Assembly: GCA_028693565.1 (NCBI GenBank)
Contig: JAQUVE010000017.1
Coordinates: 1-32,049, forward strand
Reading direction: 5' to 3'
DNA: 32,049 nucleotides
From: Sulfurospirillaceae bacterium
GTDB lineage: Bacteria > Campylobacterota > Campylobacteria > Campylobacterales > Sulfurospirillaceae
The position numbers and the translations under genes are program-made. Of this stretch, positions 21,708 to 30,404 are shown piece by piece; the stretch's first letter is position 1; the number at the start of each line of letters is the position of its first letter. The notes under the pieces are model-generated. The model saw only the letters and a program-made list of their open reading frames with translations, had not been told where the DNA came from and made no database searches.

Positions 21708-24563
21708 CTATCTCCTTTCTCGTGATTGTGTTATGGATTGAGCTGCTTTTTCGCGCTCATTTTTAAGTAAGATATTTTTCATTTGATCTTTGCCTCGATT
21801 GCTTTCAATCTCTCGTCGATCTCTTTTAAATACGCCAAGATGTCGGCTAAGATCTGCGAGTGCAATTTTGAGCTGTGCGCAAGTGTTTCCCAGTATTGAA
21901 AGAGTTGATCCTCTTGATATTCTTCGTTCTTTTTGCTCATTGAATGTCCTTTCGTAATTGTGATTTGTATGTGCCTCATGCTGCATTGCCGACCTAAAAT
22001 AATCTAGGGTACTGGTTTTAATTTGCGTTCTTTGTGTATTCTCCTTGAGCGTTGCTATGCTGTTGGTATAGATCAAGGCATCACGTTTTGCCCTGGTAAT
22101 TTGCACATAGAACCGGTTTAAATTGGCCATTTGTGCATTTGTGAAAGCGATAACCTTACTGGTTGTTTGCCCTTGGCTTTTATGAGCAGTAATCACGTAC
22201 CCATGATCGATATAAGGATACTTGGAAGCATCAAACGCCAACTCTTTAGTTCCCTTTTGCACTTTGACGATATTCCCATGAATCGCTTGGATCACAGCAA
22301 CCTCGCCATTTCTAAACTTAAGATTTCGATTGTTTTTTGTAAAAACGATCTTGTCTCCGATACCAAACGCTTTTTCTTTGATAGCAAAGGTTTGAATCGC
22401 TTGAGCGTGAGCTTTACTTAGATCAATTTTGATCCTTTGCTCATCTTTGGTAACGGTGATCGTATTGGATTGATGATCGATCTCGGTGATCATTGCTTCT
22501 TGCCCGGCACTAAATCCTTGAAACGCGTTTTGCGCGACAACAATTTGACCAACTTGATAATTGCTCGAGTAGTGTTTTTCAATCTCGTTTAGATTGATTG
22601 CCTCTTTGATGGATAACGGTTGAGACTGTGTTACTTCATTTTGAGCGACGAGATCTGCTCTGATTAACTCATTTAAAGCTCTACGATTCGCATTCGTATC
22701 GACAAGAAGCAACGTATCATGACGATCTTTGAGGTATTCGTTTTTTATTTTCTCGAGATCCGTCGTTTCATGAAGTCGTTGATGCTTTTCTAAAATGCCA
22801 AACGTCTCTTCCAAATCTTTGCTCTTGATAGATGAATACAGCGATCGCATTAATTCTGTTTGCGCACGTTTGTTCTCAGTCATTTCGACGATACGAATAT
22901 CACTTTGCTTTTGAAGCTGCGAGAACATATTGCCAGCCCCTAGTGATTGAAATTGTTTTTGATCACCGATAAACACGATTTTTGAATGGTTTTCACTGGC
23001 AATTTGACATAAGTGATGCATCTGTAACGAACTGACCATTGAAGCCTCATCGACAACATAAACCATATTCTTTTCTGCCGGTGGATTGACAAAAAAAGCA
23101 TGTAACGTCGTAGATGGGATACCGCTTTCACGCTCTAGTTCTTCACTTGCTTTTCCTGTGAAAGCAAGTCCTCTGAGATTACTACTTTGCTTTTGACTCT
23201 CGAGCGTTTCTCTGACTGCCTTAAGCATAAACGTTTTACCCGTGCCGGCATCGCCCTGGATCACTGAAATAGACTCATCGCTTGTGAGAATGTGCGTATA
23301 CGCTTCTTGTTGACCTTTTGTGAGGCTATAAGGCGTATGGCTTAGATATCGCTCCACGTATTGAGCAGAGATCAAAGGATCTGTGCGGTTTTTTGCCATT
23401 TCAACAATCTCGAACTCCTTTTGCAAGAGCTCCGGTGTCGAGTACGCATTTTGATCCAGTTGCACAATCGATCGCTCATTAACATGATCATCAAAAGCAC
23501 TCTGCATAGCACTAAGTGAATGCTCACCTAGCGAAAGCTTCATTGCGTTTTTCATCACATCTTCACGATTAAATACACTCGTCTTTTCGCTTTGAATACG
23601 AATCGAAAGATCTACCGCATCTTTAGCCGTTAATTTTTGCTGTTCTGGATGTAGCTGCGTACTATTAAGCTGATTGAGATAGGTTAAATCTTTACCGGCG
23701 AGAATGGTTTTGGCTCTTTCGATATTGTTGGATTTGATGACACTGCGATCAGCATTTTTATCTTTGACGCTTCGGCTACCGGTTGTAGCCATTTCCTTGA
23801 GCTTCTCTTCCTCGAGACCAGGATATTGCTTTTTTAGCTCCTCGTATTTCTCGAGAACTTGCTCACGGCGTTGTGAAAATTCACGGATCAACTCTTTAGA
23901 AACACCTTGAATTTCAAAGAACCCCTCTTTGGCATTCGTAATCTCAATAGCGAATCCTTGCTCCCTAAGATTTTTGGCCAATTCATTGCGATACGTCTGA
24001 CCTAAAAACATCTTGTGTGTGAAGAGTTGATCATTGTGCAGTGCTCGCCATTCACCGTTCTCTTTTTGCGTTGCATTAACAATAAAGCAATGCGTATGCA
24101 ATGACGGATCGTTTTCTCGACTGGTATCGTGCTGGAATTTAGCGATAATGAGGTTGCCGGTAGAAACTGCTTCTCTATGTCCATCTTTTTGTTCTCTTGT
24201 TTGCGCATAATGATCTTCGACAAATGCTAGTGTGGTTTGCACTGCTTGATCATGTGCTGTACGTATGAGTTGATTGGTACGTTCATTGCCTAATTCACAT
24301 AAGATCGATGCGGACTTTGGAGCGGACAAGGTTATATCCGTTCCCGCTCGCTCACTGATATCTACAAGAGTACGTTCTTCACTTGGATGAATGCCATAAC
24401 ACAGTCGCTCAAACTGTTTAATATCAATCTCACCGCTCAGTCCTAAACGTTCAGCACCTTTGCCAGTCCACACGCTTGTCTCTTTGTCTTGCTGATAATA
24501 GTTTTGATCTTTCGAGTGATAATGAGCTGCTTGTGCGCTATTCATATTTGCAATTGAAAGCAT
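21708..24563 (-). CDS. MobF-family relaxase with C-terminal helicase (TrwC/TraI-like)
   Basis: N-terminal WTGKGAERLGLSGEID, DPSLHTHCFIVNAT metal-binding His, VIQGDAGTGKTFML Walker A, YVITAHKSQGQT helicase motif. Confidence 0.95.
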   Translation of the reverse strand: MLSIANMNSAQAAHYHSKDQNYYQQDKETSVWTGKGAERLGLSGEIDIKQFERLCYGIHPSEERTLVDISERAGTDITLSAPKSASILCELGNERTNQLIRTAHDQAVQTTLAFVEDHYAQTREQKDGHREAVSTGNLIIAKFQHDTSRENDPSLHTHCFIVNATQKENGEWRALHNDQLFTHKMFLGQTYRNELAKNLREQGFAIEITNAKEGFFEIQGVSKELIREFSQRREQVLEKYEELKKQYPGLEEEKLKEMATTGSRSVKDKNADRSVIKSNNIERAKTILAGKDLTYLNQLNSTQLHPEQQKLTAKDAVDLSIRIQSEKTSVFNREDVMKNAMKLSLGEHSLSAMQSAFDDHVNERSIVQLDQNAYSTPELLQKEFEIVEMAKNRTDPLISAQYVERYLSHTPYSLTKGQQEAYTHILTSDESISVIQGDAGTGKTFMLKAVRETLESQKQSSNLRGLAFTGKASEELERESGIPSTTLHAFFVNPPAEKNMVYVVDEASMVSSLQMHHLCQIASENHSKIVFIGDQKQFQSLGAGNMFSQLQKQSDIRIVEMTENKRAQTELMRSLYSSIKSKDLEETFGILEKHQRLHETTDLEKIKNEYLKDRHDTLLLVDTNANRRALNELIRADLVAQNEVTQSQPLSIKEAINLNEIEKHYSSNYQVGQIVVAQNAFQGFSAGQEAMITEIDHQSNTITVTKDEQRIKIDLSKAHAQAIQTFAIKEKAFGIGDKIVFTKNNRNLKFRNGEVAVIQAIHGNIVKVQKGTKELAFDASKYPYIDHGYVITAHKSQGQTTSKVIAFTNAQMANLNRFYVQITRAKRDALIYTNSIATLKENTQRTQIKTSTLDYFRSAMQHEAHTNHNYERTFNEQKERRISRGSTLSILGNTCAQLKIALADLSRHLGVFKRDRREIESNRGKDQMKNILLKNEREKAAQSITQSRERR
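21779..21940 (-). CDS. 53-aa nested ORF inside relaxase 3' end in a different frame (MSKKNEEYQEDQLFQYWETLAHSSKLHSQILADILAYLKEIDERLKAIEAKIK)
   Basis: ATG preceded by AAAGGACATTCA (SD-like); acidic then coiled-coil-like, protein-like composition. Confidence 0.5.
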   Translation of the reverse strand: MSKKNEEYQEDQLFQYWETLAHSSKLHSQILADILAYLKEIDERLKAIEAKIK

Positions 24564-24589
24564 TTTTGCCTCTTTTTCGTCTTTTTTTC

Positions 24590-24745
24590 ACCTCGTGCCA
24601 TTAACGTGGCGTTGGGTGTGAATGTTTTCTCAGTTGCCTTTGAGTGGCTCTTTGGTGGCACACGGTAGTTTTTCGATAGCATTGAGTAGCAAGTGGTTGC
24701 ATACGATTGCTTTCGGTAGCATTACGGTGGCACGAGGTTGCATTA
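24590..24745. promoter_or_regulatory. Candidate oriT / relaxosome-binding region
   Basis: Intergenic, just upstream of the MobF gene; 11-bp IR ACCTCGTGCCA (24590-24600)/TGGCACGAGGT (24728-24738); four direct repeats G[AG]T[AT]GCAT[TA] at 24675, 24695, 24715, 24736. Confidence 0.55.
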
Positions 24746-24759
24746 CCTATCTTTTTGCC

Positions 24760-25032
24760 CTAGAGGTATCCTTTGAACTTATCCTCTAAACTCACTTTCG
24801 GTGTTTCACTTTTTTCTGCTTGCACTGCTTTTTCTTTGGTCGTTTTTTTCGAAAGAAACTTTTGAACTTGTTGCCTTGATATCTCAAGGACTCTCACTTC
24901 TCGTAAATACTCAGCGATCTGATTATGTGTGTAATTCAAACTCACAAGCTTTTGAACTTCGTCTCGATAAGGCTCCAGGGAAGAAACACGCTTTAAGGGC
25001 GTGTTCTTTGCCACCCAATCTTCGTACTTCAT
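24760..25032 (-). CDS. Small HTH-like DNA-binding protein, possible relaxosome accessory
   Basis: 90 aa; NYTHNQIAEYLREVRVLEISRQQVQKFLSKK resembles HTH; start overlaps ParA stop (ATGA). Confidence 0.65.
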   Translation of the reverse strand: MKYEDWVAKNTPLKRVSSLEPYRDEVQKLVSLNYTHNQIAEYLREVRVLEISRQQVQKFLSKKTTKEKAVQAEKSETPKVSLEDKFKGYL

Positions 25033-25811
25033 TGTTGCTCTCCCAAAATGATGCTTTTAAGCTGTGCGATCGCTTCGCTTTCGAGGTATGCCTTTGCATT
25101 ACGGCTAATTTTCCAAAGGCGGTACAGCTTGGTCATCTTCTCTCGATCGCCTTTGGTTTTCACCTTTGCATATTCAAGTATCTCTTTTTGGTCGTATTGA
25201 TTTGCAAGAAGCGCTAAATCACTAATCGTCTCTTTATTGCGTGAAGCGGCGTAAGAAAATAACGGGCTTTTAGGGCAAATAGCAAAGTGCGTAAACGTAG
25301 ATGAGATATCCGATATCTCATAATCTTCGTTGCCCTTGATGAACATAAGATGATCTGGATCATTGAGATCCGCATTATTGAGTACAACGAGGATCTTCGC
25401 TTCACTTGGTAAAACGTTGTATGTATCAACCAGGTTTTTAAGCTGCACGAAATCGGGCATAAACGGAATGATAAAAAGCGTATCAGAGATCAAGTCTTGA
25501 TCAATAAATGAGTGGATCACTTTGAGTGAATCATCACCACCACCGGCATCAATAACGCTGATCTTATCTTCATCAAGCATATTCGTCACGACGACTTCCT
25601 CAAGCTTTTGCATACCTTCGGTAATATTTAACGAGGTGATTTTCCCTTTGAGAATTTGTGTATTTGAAAACGCCGTAGTCGTTTTATTGTTGTTATCGAT
25701 CTCGATAATTTCAAAATTTCTATCCACTAAAATAGCCGGTAAAACGTGAAAAGCGAGGGTGCTTTTTCCTACGCCACCTTTGGTATTAATAACGCAAATA
25801 TTTTTTTTCAT
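25029..25811 (-). CDS. ParA/StbB-like P-loop ATPase
   Basis: MKKNICVINTKGGVGKSTLAFHVLPA deviant Walker A; RBS TAAGGAG upstream of ATG 25811. Confidence 0.85.
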   Translation of the reverse strand: MKKNICVINTKGGVGKSTLAFHVLPAILVDRNFEIIEIDNNNKTTTAFSNTQILKGKITSLNITEGMQKLEEVVVTNMLDEDKISVIDAGGGDDSLKVIHSFIDQDLISDTLFIIPFMPDFVQLKNLVDTYNVLPSEAKILVVLNNADLNDPDHLMFIKGNEDYEISDISSTFTHFAICPKSPLFSYAASRNKETISDLALLANQYDQKEILEYAKVKTKGDREKMTKLYRLWKISRNAKAYLESEAIAQLKSIILGEQQ

Positions 25812-25821
25812 GGTGTTCTCC

Positions 25822-26226
25822 TTAATGAACAAGTTGATAAATAAGATTGAGAAGCGGTTTATTGGCCACTTCAAACGCTATAAAAGTGATGCTTGTTAAA
25901 AGTGTGGAAAGGCACGTTGAAGCAAAAACGATCTTCAACGTGGAACGTTCTTTATGCTTATGTTTTTTTAAATCCTTGGTGACACTCTCAAGCTCTGCCA
26001 CCGAGCCTAACAAATAAGCTTGAATGGTTTTCACTTGAATTTTTTCTGCGATCTTCACACCGATCTCATCAATGCTCTTTTCGACTTTTGTAAAATCACT
26101 CATCGTTTTTTCAAAGACTTTAGAGGCACGGTTAAACGCTGCTATATGATCCTCAAGCGTAGATAACACGATCTGCGCTTCCTCAAAAAATTGGTATGTT
26201 TGCTCTGCTGTTTCTGGTTTCATCAT
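25822..26226 (-). CDS. Coiled-coil protein with C-terminal TM segment, unknown function
   Basis: 134-aa ORF with RBS TAAGGAG, in operon. Confidence 0.7.
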   Translation of the reverse strand: MMKPETAEQTYQFFEEAQIVLSTLEDHIAAFNRASKVFEKTMSDFTKVEKSIDEIGVKIAEKIQVKTIQAYLLGSVAELESVTKDLKKHKHKERSTLKIVFASTCLSTLLTSITFIAFEVANKPLLNLIYQLVH

Positions 26227-26232
26227 TTCTCC

Positions 26233-26577
26233 TTAATACAAGCCACCAGGCCAAAAGATCTTCCATGCGAAAAATCCTAGAATATGGCCGATAGCACTTA
26301 GCCAGTAAAACCAATGCTTGGTCACCATGTAGCCTTTGATCTCATCAAAATCTTTTACACCGGCATCAAATATATGCGCTAGGATCATCACGGCAACCGC
26401 CAGGATCATCCAATAGCCGTACAATAGTAAAAGTGCGCCGATATCGTTCGGTACGATTAAGTGAGGTACGTCAATCAACTTTTTTGGATACCAGGCTAAA
26501 AAAGCAAAAACGGGTATCGCCCAGGTCGCTGACTTTAAAAAAGTCTCAATGACTCTATTGCCTTGTAGTTTTTGCAT
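26233..26577 (-). CDS. Small polytopic membrane protein, unknown function
   Basis: 114 aa, about three hydrophobic segments, RBS AAGGAG, in operon. Confidence 0.7.
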   Translation of the reverse strand: MQKLQGNRVIETFLKSATWAIPVFAFLAWYPKKLIDVPHLIVPNDIGALLLLYGYWMILAVAVMILAHIFDAGVKDFDEIKGYMVTKHWFYWLSAIGHILGFFAWKIFWPGGLY

Positions 26578-26594
26578 TTCGTACTCCTTATTTT

Positions 26595-28814
26595 TTATAC
26601 AAGAGATGGTCTCTCGAGCTTGTTAGAAATTGGTTCGAGGAAGTCACCGACATTATGCAATCCGATCATTTTGATCACGTGACCTGGTGCAGATAGGATC
26701 ACCTTCCACATGAGGTACACGGCCGCAAATGATGAAGTTATCTTGATAAGTCCTAGTGAAAGTTGCAACACCATCGCCACAAAAAAGCTCTGATTGATCG
26801 CGTCGAGAAGATAAAATTGTTCTTCTGCAAATTGAAGGAATACGTCTATACTGAGGTAGTATAAAAAGAGCCCTAAGTAGATGAAGATAACAAGAAGCAC
26901 CGGTTTAAAAAAGATCACAATACCGGTGACGAGGTACTCAGAGATTTTGTCCGTCTTGCGCATCGTTACGGCGTACGCAACGACAAACGGCGTGATAAAG
27001 AAATACTGAGTTAGCTCAAACAACCATCCAACGACTGCCAAAATTCCGGCAATCATCGACGTGATCAATGGAATATATTTCAAGATCAATCCCACAAACA
27101 TAGCCGCCAAAACCAGACTTGCTAACTGTGTCGTCGCACCGCCGCCACCTTTAGAGATAAATGAAAATGCTTTTTCGCCTAGTGGTGAAAAGAACGTTGC
27201 GATAAACGTAATCATCTCAACACCGCTGCCGATGATTGCATTGAAAACCTGAAAGACAGAATCAACCCCCGGCAAAATCATATAAGCCATCTTTGCCATC
27301 ACCGCACCAAAGATGCTACCACCCGTTGTTTTGATCTTCTCGAATAAGCTTTTCTCTTCATCACCGCTTGCATAAGCGTCACGGATCTTTTTTTGGTTGT
27401 CTTCTTGATCTTCTACGATAGTGCTTTTCGCAACTTCCACAAGGGGCATCATCTCGATTAAAATCGCTGCCGATGGCATAAAGGCTGCATTGATCCAACC
27501 CAGTTCATTTTGACGATTATTGAGTAACGTATTGATGCTATTGAGCTTGCTTTGTAACGCGTTATTGCTGAAACTTTGCGCGATTTGATCCGCGTATTTA
27601 CTTTGCTGATCAAAAGTTCTTGAAGCGATCAGCCATCGACGTTCTATCGAGCGACACGCTTTAGCGGTAATGCCTTCTTGCACTTTGTTAAAGTTATAAA
27701 TGCTTTGTTGATCTAACTCCGCATCTTTCACCTGGAACGTCATCGCATCCGGAAATCGAGTTTTGCATTGCTGCATCACATTAGCGTAAAGATCTCTTTG
27801 CGCTTTTGCGCTATCTCGTAACGAATAGATCGTTGCTTCGCCTTTCATCGTGTTTGCGCCGACTGACGCATATAGCTTCTGCAAATAGGTATTCGCTCCG
27901 ATCACGGCCGCTTTATCGGCAACTTGCGTACCCGTTGCCATAAAATTACGGATAATCGCTTGCATCAATGAGCTTCTCATATTATTTTCCGATGGCATAG
28001 GAATATAAAAAAATGCTACGGCAATTACCGGTATGTAGAGTTTGGTTAAATAATTCACCTGATCATTTTCTTTTTCTTTAGCGAGATAGGCTTGTATCTT
28101 TTTCGTTCCAATCAGTAGTACAAAAAAACCTGATACAAACACAAAAAGTAGATTTTGCAGATAACTGTAAATCGTAGACATATTTGAAAAAAGGTTTGAA
28201 AAATAACCTAGATTGGCTTTATTTAAACTATCGACCGATGAGACAATCTCGGAGCTTGTCGTCGCATCTTCAACACCGAAAAACGATAGAAACGTCTCTT
28301 GTCGTGAAGTCGAGATATTTGTACCGTAAAGCATTGATGGGCTTTTCACTTGCAATATGCCGGTTGAATTTGTAGCCGAGAAATCAATGATATCAGGATC
28401 AAGTGTTGCCATGCCGGTGAGAAAGCGTGAGAACGTCATTGAATCAGTGCTATATTTTGCACCGGATAGCTGATAATTAGTATCTGAATTCGACTTTAAT
28501 TGCCCAGTATAATCACCAGGATTTTTATTCGCTTGCGCTTTACATGTAAGGTTTTGTTGATTGGCATTGACACCCAGAGCCTTACTCGTATCATTGCGAC
28601 TATACACCTCACAATGCGTTGTACCGCTTTTTGCATCGATGTCGATGATCTGTGTGATATATCCATCAGCAACGGCACGACATGAAAATGAGCACGCTCC
28701 TGGTGCGACGATAGCATCATCAGCCGTAAAGAGCGAATCCGCTAACGTATCTTTTTCGCTTGCAACATCAGCAAAAAGGAATAAAGGAAATAAAAATAAT
28801 GCTAAGAAGCGCAT
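26595..28814 (-). CDS. Large polytopic membrane protein with signal peptide; possible DotA/TraY-like T4SS component
   Basis: 739 aa; MRFLALFLFPLFLFA signal; C-terminal TM cluster SMIAGILAVVGWLFELTQYFFITPFVVAYA...YLVTGIVIFFKPVLLVIFIYLGLFLY resembles DotA/TraY arrangement (weak). Confidence 0.75.
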   Translation of the reverse strand: MRFLALFLFPLFLFADVASEKDTLADSLFTADDAIVAPGACSFSCRAVADGYITQIIDIDAKSGTTHCEVYSRNDTSKALGVNANQQNLTCKAQANKNPGDYTGQLKSNSDTNYQLSGAKYSTDSMTFSRFLTGMATLDPDIIDFSATNSTGILQVKSPSMLYGTNISTSRQETFLSFFGVEDATTSSEIVSSVDSLNKANLGYFSNLFSNMSTIYSYLQNLLFVFVSGFFVLLIGTKKIQAYLAKEKENDQVNYLTKLYIPVIAVAFFYIPMPSENNMRSSLMQAIIRNFMATGTQVADKAAVIGANTYLQKLYASVGANTMKGEATIYSLRDSAKAQRDLYANVMQQCKTRFPDAMTFQVKDAELDQQSIYNFNKVQEGITAKACRSIERRWLIASRTFDQQSKYADQIAQSFSNNALQSKLNSINTLLNNRQNELGWINAAFMPSAAILIEMMPLVEVAKSTIVEDQEDNQKKIRDAYASGDEEKSLFEKIKTTGGSIFGAVMAKMAYMILPGVDSVFQVFNAIIGSGVEMITFIATFFSPLGEKAFSFISKGGGGATTQLASLVLAAMFVGLILKYIPLITSMIAGILAVVGWLFELTQYFFITPFVVAYAVTMRKTDKISEYLVTGIVIFFKPVLLVIFIYLGLFLYYLSIDVFLQFAEEQFYLLDAINQSFFVAMVLQLSLGLIKITSSFAAVYLMWKVILSAPGHVIKMIGLHNVGDFLEPISNKLERPSLV

Positions 28815-29230
28815 TGTGAACTCCTTTTCTCACTTTGATCAAGCGAGGCGCAATACTCTTGAAACGACTGATTGAATGAAAAAAATTCTTCGACGTTTGG
28901 TATAAAACTGGTAATTTTCATAAAGCTTTCGCCTGTGATATAAAACTCGCTGATTGTGGAAACGCGATCATTTTTACTTACTAAACACACGGCAAACTCA
29001 GCACGATCTTTGCTAAGAAGCGCATACTGAGCCTTTAGAAGATTAAATTTCTTCTTGATAACCCCATTATTTGGTGTTAAATCAACGATGCCTGTAAGAA
29101 TTTGATTACCCTGGAAAAGAAAACGAAATTCGATAAAAAGATCTGAGGACATTTCCTCTCTCGTAAGCTTCTCGAGTTTATTTTCGAGCTTTTTTAGCCG
29201 CTTTAAAATATCTGTATCTTCATGTTTCAT
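28802..29230 (-). CDS. Hypothetical protein with N-terminal coiled coil
   Basis: Start ATG 29230 (MKHEDTDILKRLKKLENKLEKL...); overlaps next gene start by 13 nt. Confidence 0.7.
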   Translation of the reverse strand: MKHEDTDILKRLKKLENKLEKLTREEMSSDLFIEFRFLFQGNQILTGIVDLTPNNGVIKKKFNLLKAQYALLSKDRAEFAVCLVSKNDRVSTISEFYITGESFMKITSFIPNVEEFFSFNQSFQEYCASLDQSEKRSSQCAS

Positions 29231-29240
29231 CACGCACCTC

Positions 29241-29498
29241 TTACATGGTTTTGATAGTACGAGAAAGCCATTCGGCGATCTCAATCTTTGGATAAAGAAC
29301 TCGGCCTCTCCGGCCTTTTCGCTCTAGTTGAATATACGAAGGGCCTAGTCCGTCTCTTCGTAGGTTAATTAACGTTGTGGAGCTGACCCCAATCGCTTCC
29401 GCCGCTTGGCGCTGATTTAAACAAATAAGCTTTTTAAACATTGGATTGTTATTGATTTCTTCTAGGATTTTTGCTGCGTTGTCACTGATTGTTTGCAT
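29241..29498 (-). CDS. AlpA/excisionase-like HTH protein
   Basis: LNQRQAAEAIGVSSTTLINLRRDGLGPSYIQLERKGRRGRVLYPKIEIAEWL. Confidence 0.8.
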   Translation of the reverse strand: MQTISDNAAKILEEINNNPMFKKLICLNQRQAAEAIGVSSTTLINLRRDGLGPSYIQLERKGRRGRVLYPKIEIAEWLSRTIKTM

Positions 29499-30267
29499 AG
29501 TTTTCTTCCTTGTGTTGATTTTGAATTTGTGTATTTGCTAGTTCGAAGACTTTATCTTGTAAGCTGTATAGATATTGCCAGATTTCAAAACTTGAATTTT
29601 TATCGAGCAATTTCTTATTGTGAAGATCAAATAGATAACCATTTTTAAGACAAAAACCTACATGGTCGGCTGAATACCCGATTTTTCCTTTTAAGTTAAA
29701 TCCAAAAGTGGGACAAAATTCGATTAGTCGTTTTTTGAAAGTTTTAAAATCAACTCTTTCAATACCTAAGAGAGAGTTATCTTTTAATAAACTAGAGTGT
29801 TCTATACTAGAGTATTCTAGCTCAGCAATTGCCGAGCAATTGTTGAGCATTTGCTCAGTTGAGTATGGTAGACTCAATGTTTGCATTTGTTTTTCAAATT
29901 CATCTTTACGCTTTTGTACGCCTTTAAGAGCATTCTGCCTTAACTGCTCAACTTTCAATTCATACTTTTGCATACGTCTAAGAAGAGATTTGGAAAGAAA
30001 AAACTCTTCATTCTCTACCTCAAATAAACCATACTGTGTAATGACGGTTTGCATCTTTGGTGACGTAGTTGCGTATTTTCTTGCAAGAGAAGAGATTAAT
30101 TTTAAAGGATATCTGTAATCGGGTTGTGCTCTTAACGTTTCAATCAATACCCAATATATTCCATAACCCTCAAGCCCCAGTTCATCAATTAGCATCAAGC
30201 ATTTTGGATCATCTTTAGCATTAACATCATGACTAAACCAATATTGCTCTTCAATTTTTTTGGGCAT
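29482..30267 (-). CDS. Replisome-organizer-like protein (Lin1244/Lin1753 / DUF4373-type N-terminus)
   Basis: MPKKIEEQYWFSHDVNAKDDPKCLMLIDELGLEGYGIYWVLIETLRAQPDYRYPL; start at 30267. Confidence 0.7.
   Translation of the reverse strand: MPKKIEEQYWFSHDVNAKDDPKCLMLIDELGLEGYGIYWVLIETLRAQPDYRYPLKLISSLARKYATTSPKMQTVITQYGLFEVENEEFFLSKSLLRRMQKYELKVEQLRQNALKGVQKRKDEFEKQMQTLSLPYSTEQMLNNCSAIAELEYSSIEHSSLLKDNSLLGIERVDFKTFKKRLIEFCPTFGFNLKGKIGYSADHVGFCLKNGYLFDLHNKKLLDKNSSFEIWQYLYSLQDKVFELANTQIQNQHKEENYANNQ
29791..29862. repeat. Iteron-like repeats within the replisome-organizer-like CDS
   Basis: Two 15-bp tandem units ACTAGAGTgTTCTAt/ACTAGAGTaTTCTAg, then [CG]AGCA[AT]TTG at 29823, 29834, 29845 (11-bp period) and palindrome TGAGCA-TT-TGCTCA (29844-29857). 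Confidence 0.6.
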
Positions 30268-30340
30268 AAGTCTACCTTTGTGTGTTTTTAAACTTTTGAA
30301 TTTTGAACAATCAGAGGGATTTGTGGTAGAATTGCAGACC

Positions 30341-30404
30341 ACACCCTCAACTCAGAACGGTGTTTGCATTTTCCCTAGCTGCTTGGTCGTTGATAGGGAA
30401 AATG
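30341..30404 (-). promoter_or_regulatory. Two-hairpin 5' leader upstream of the replisome-organizer-like gene
   Basis: Perfect 11-bp IR CATTTTCCCTA (30367-30377)/TAGGGAAAATG (30394-30404); second stem ACACC (30341-30345)/GGTGT (30359-30363). Confidence 0.5.

Noticed and set aside
24590-24745. Possible CRISPR array
   Set aside because: Repeat cores are only about 9 bp with ~11-bp gaps, far shorter than CRISPR repeats and spacers, and no cas genes are present.
24801-25217. Plus-strand 138-aa ORF
   Set aside because: Antisense to the HTH and ParA-like genes; hydrophobic shadow translation of coding DNA.
28184-28875. Several plus-strand ORFs of 61-104 aa
   Set aside because: Antisense to the 739-aa membrane protein; no initiation signals.
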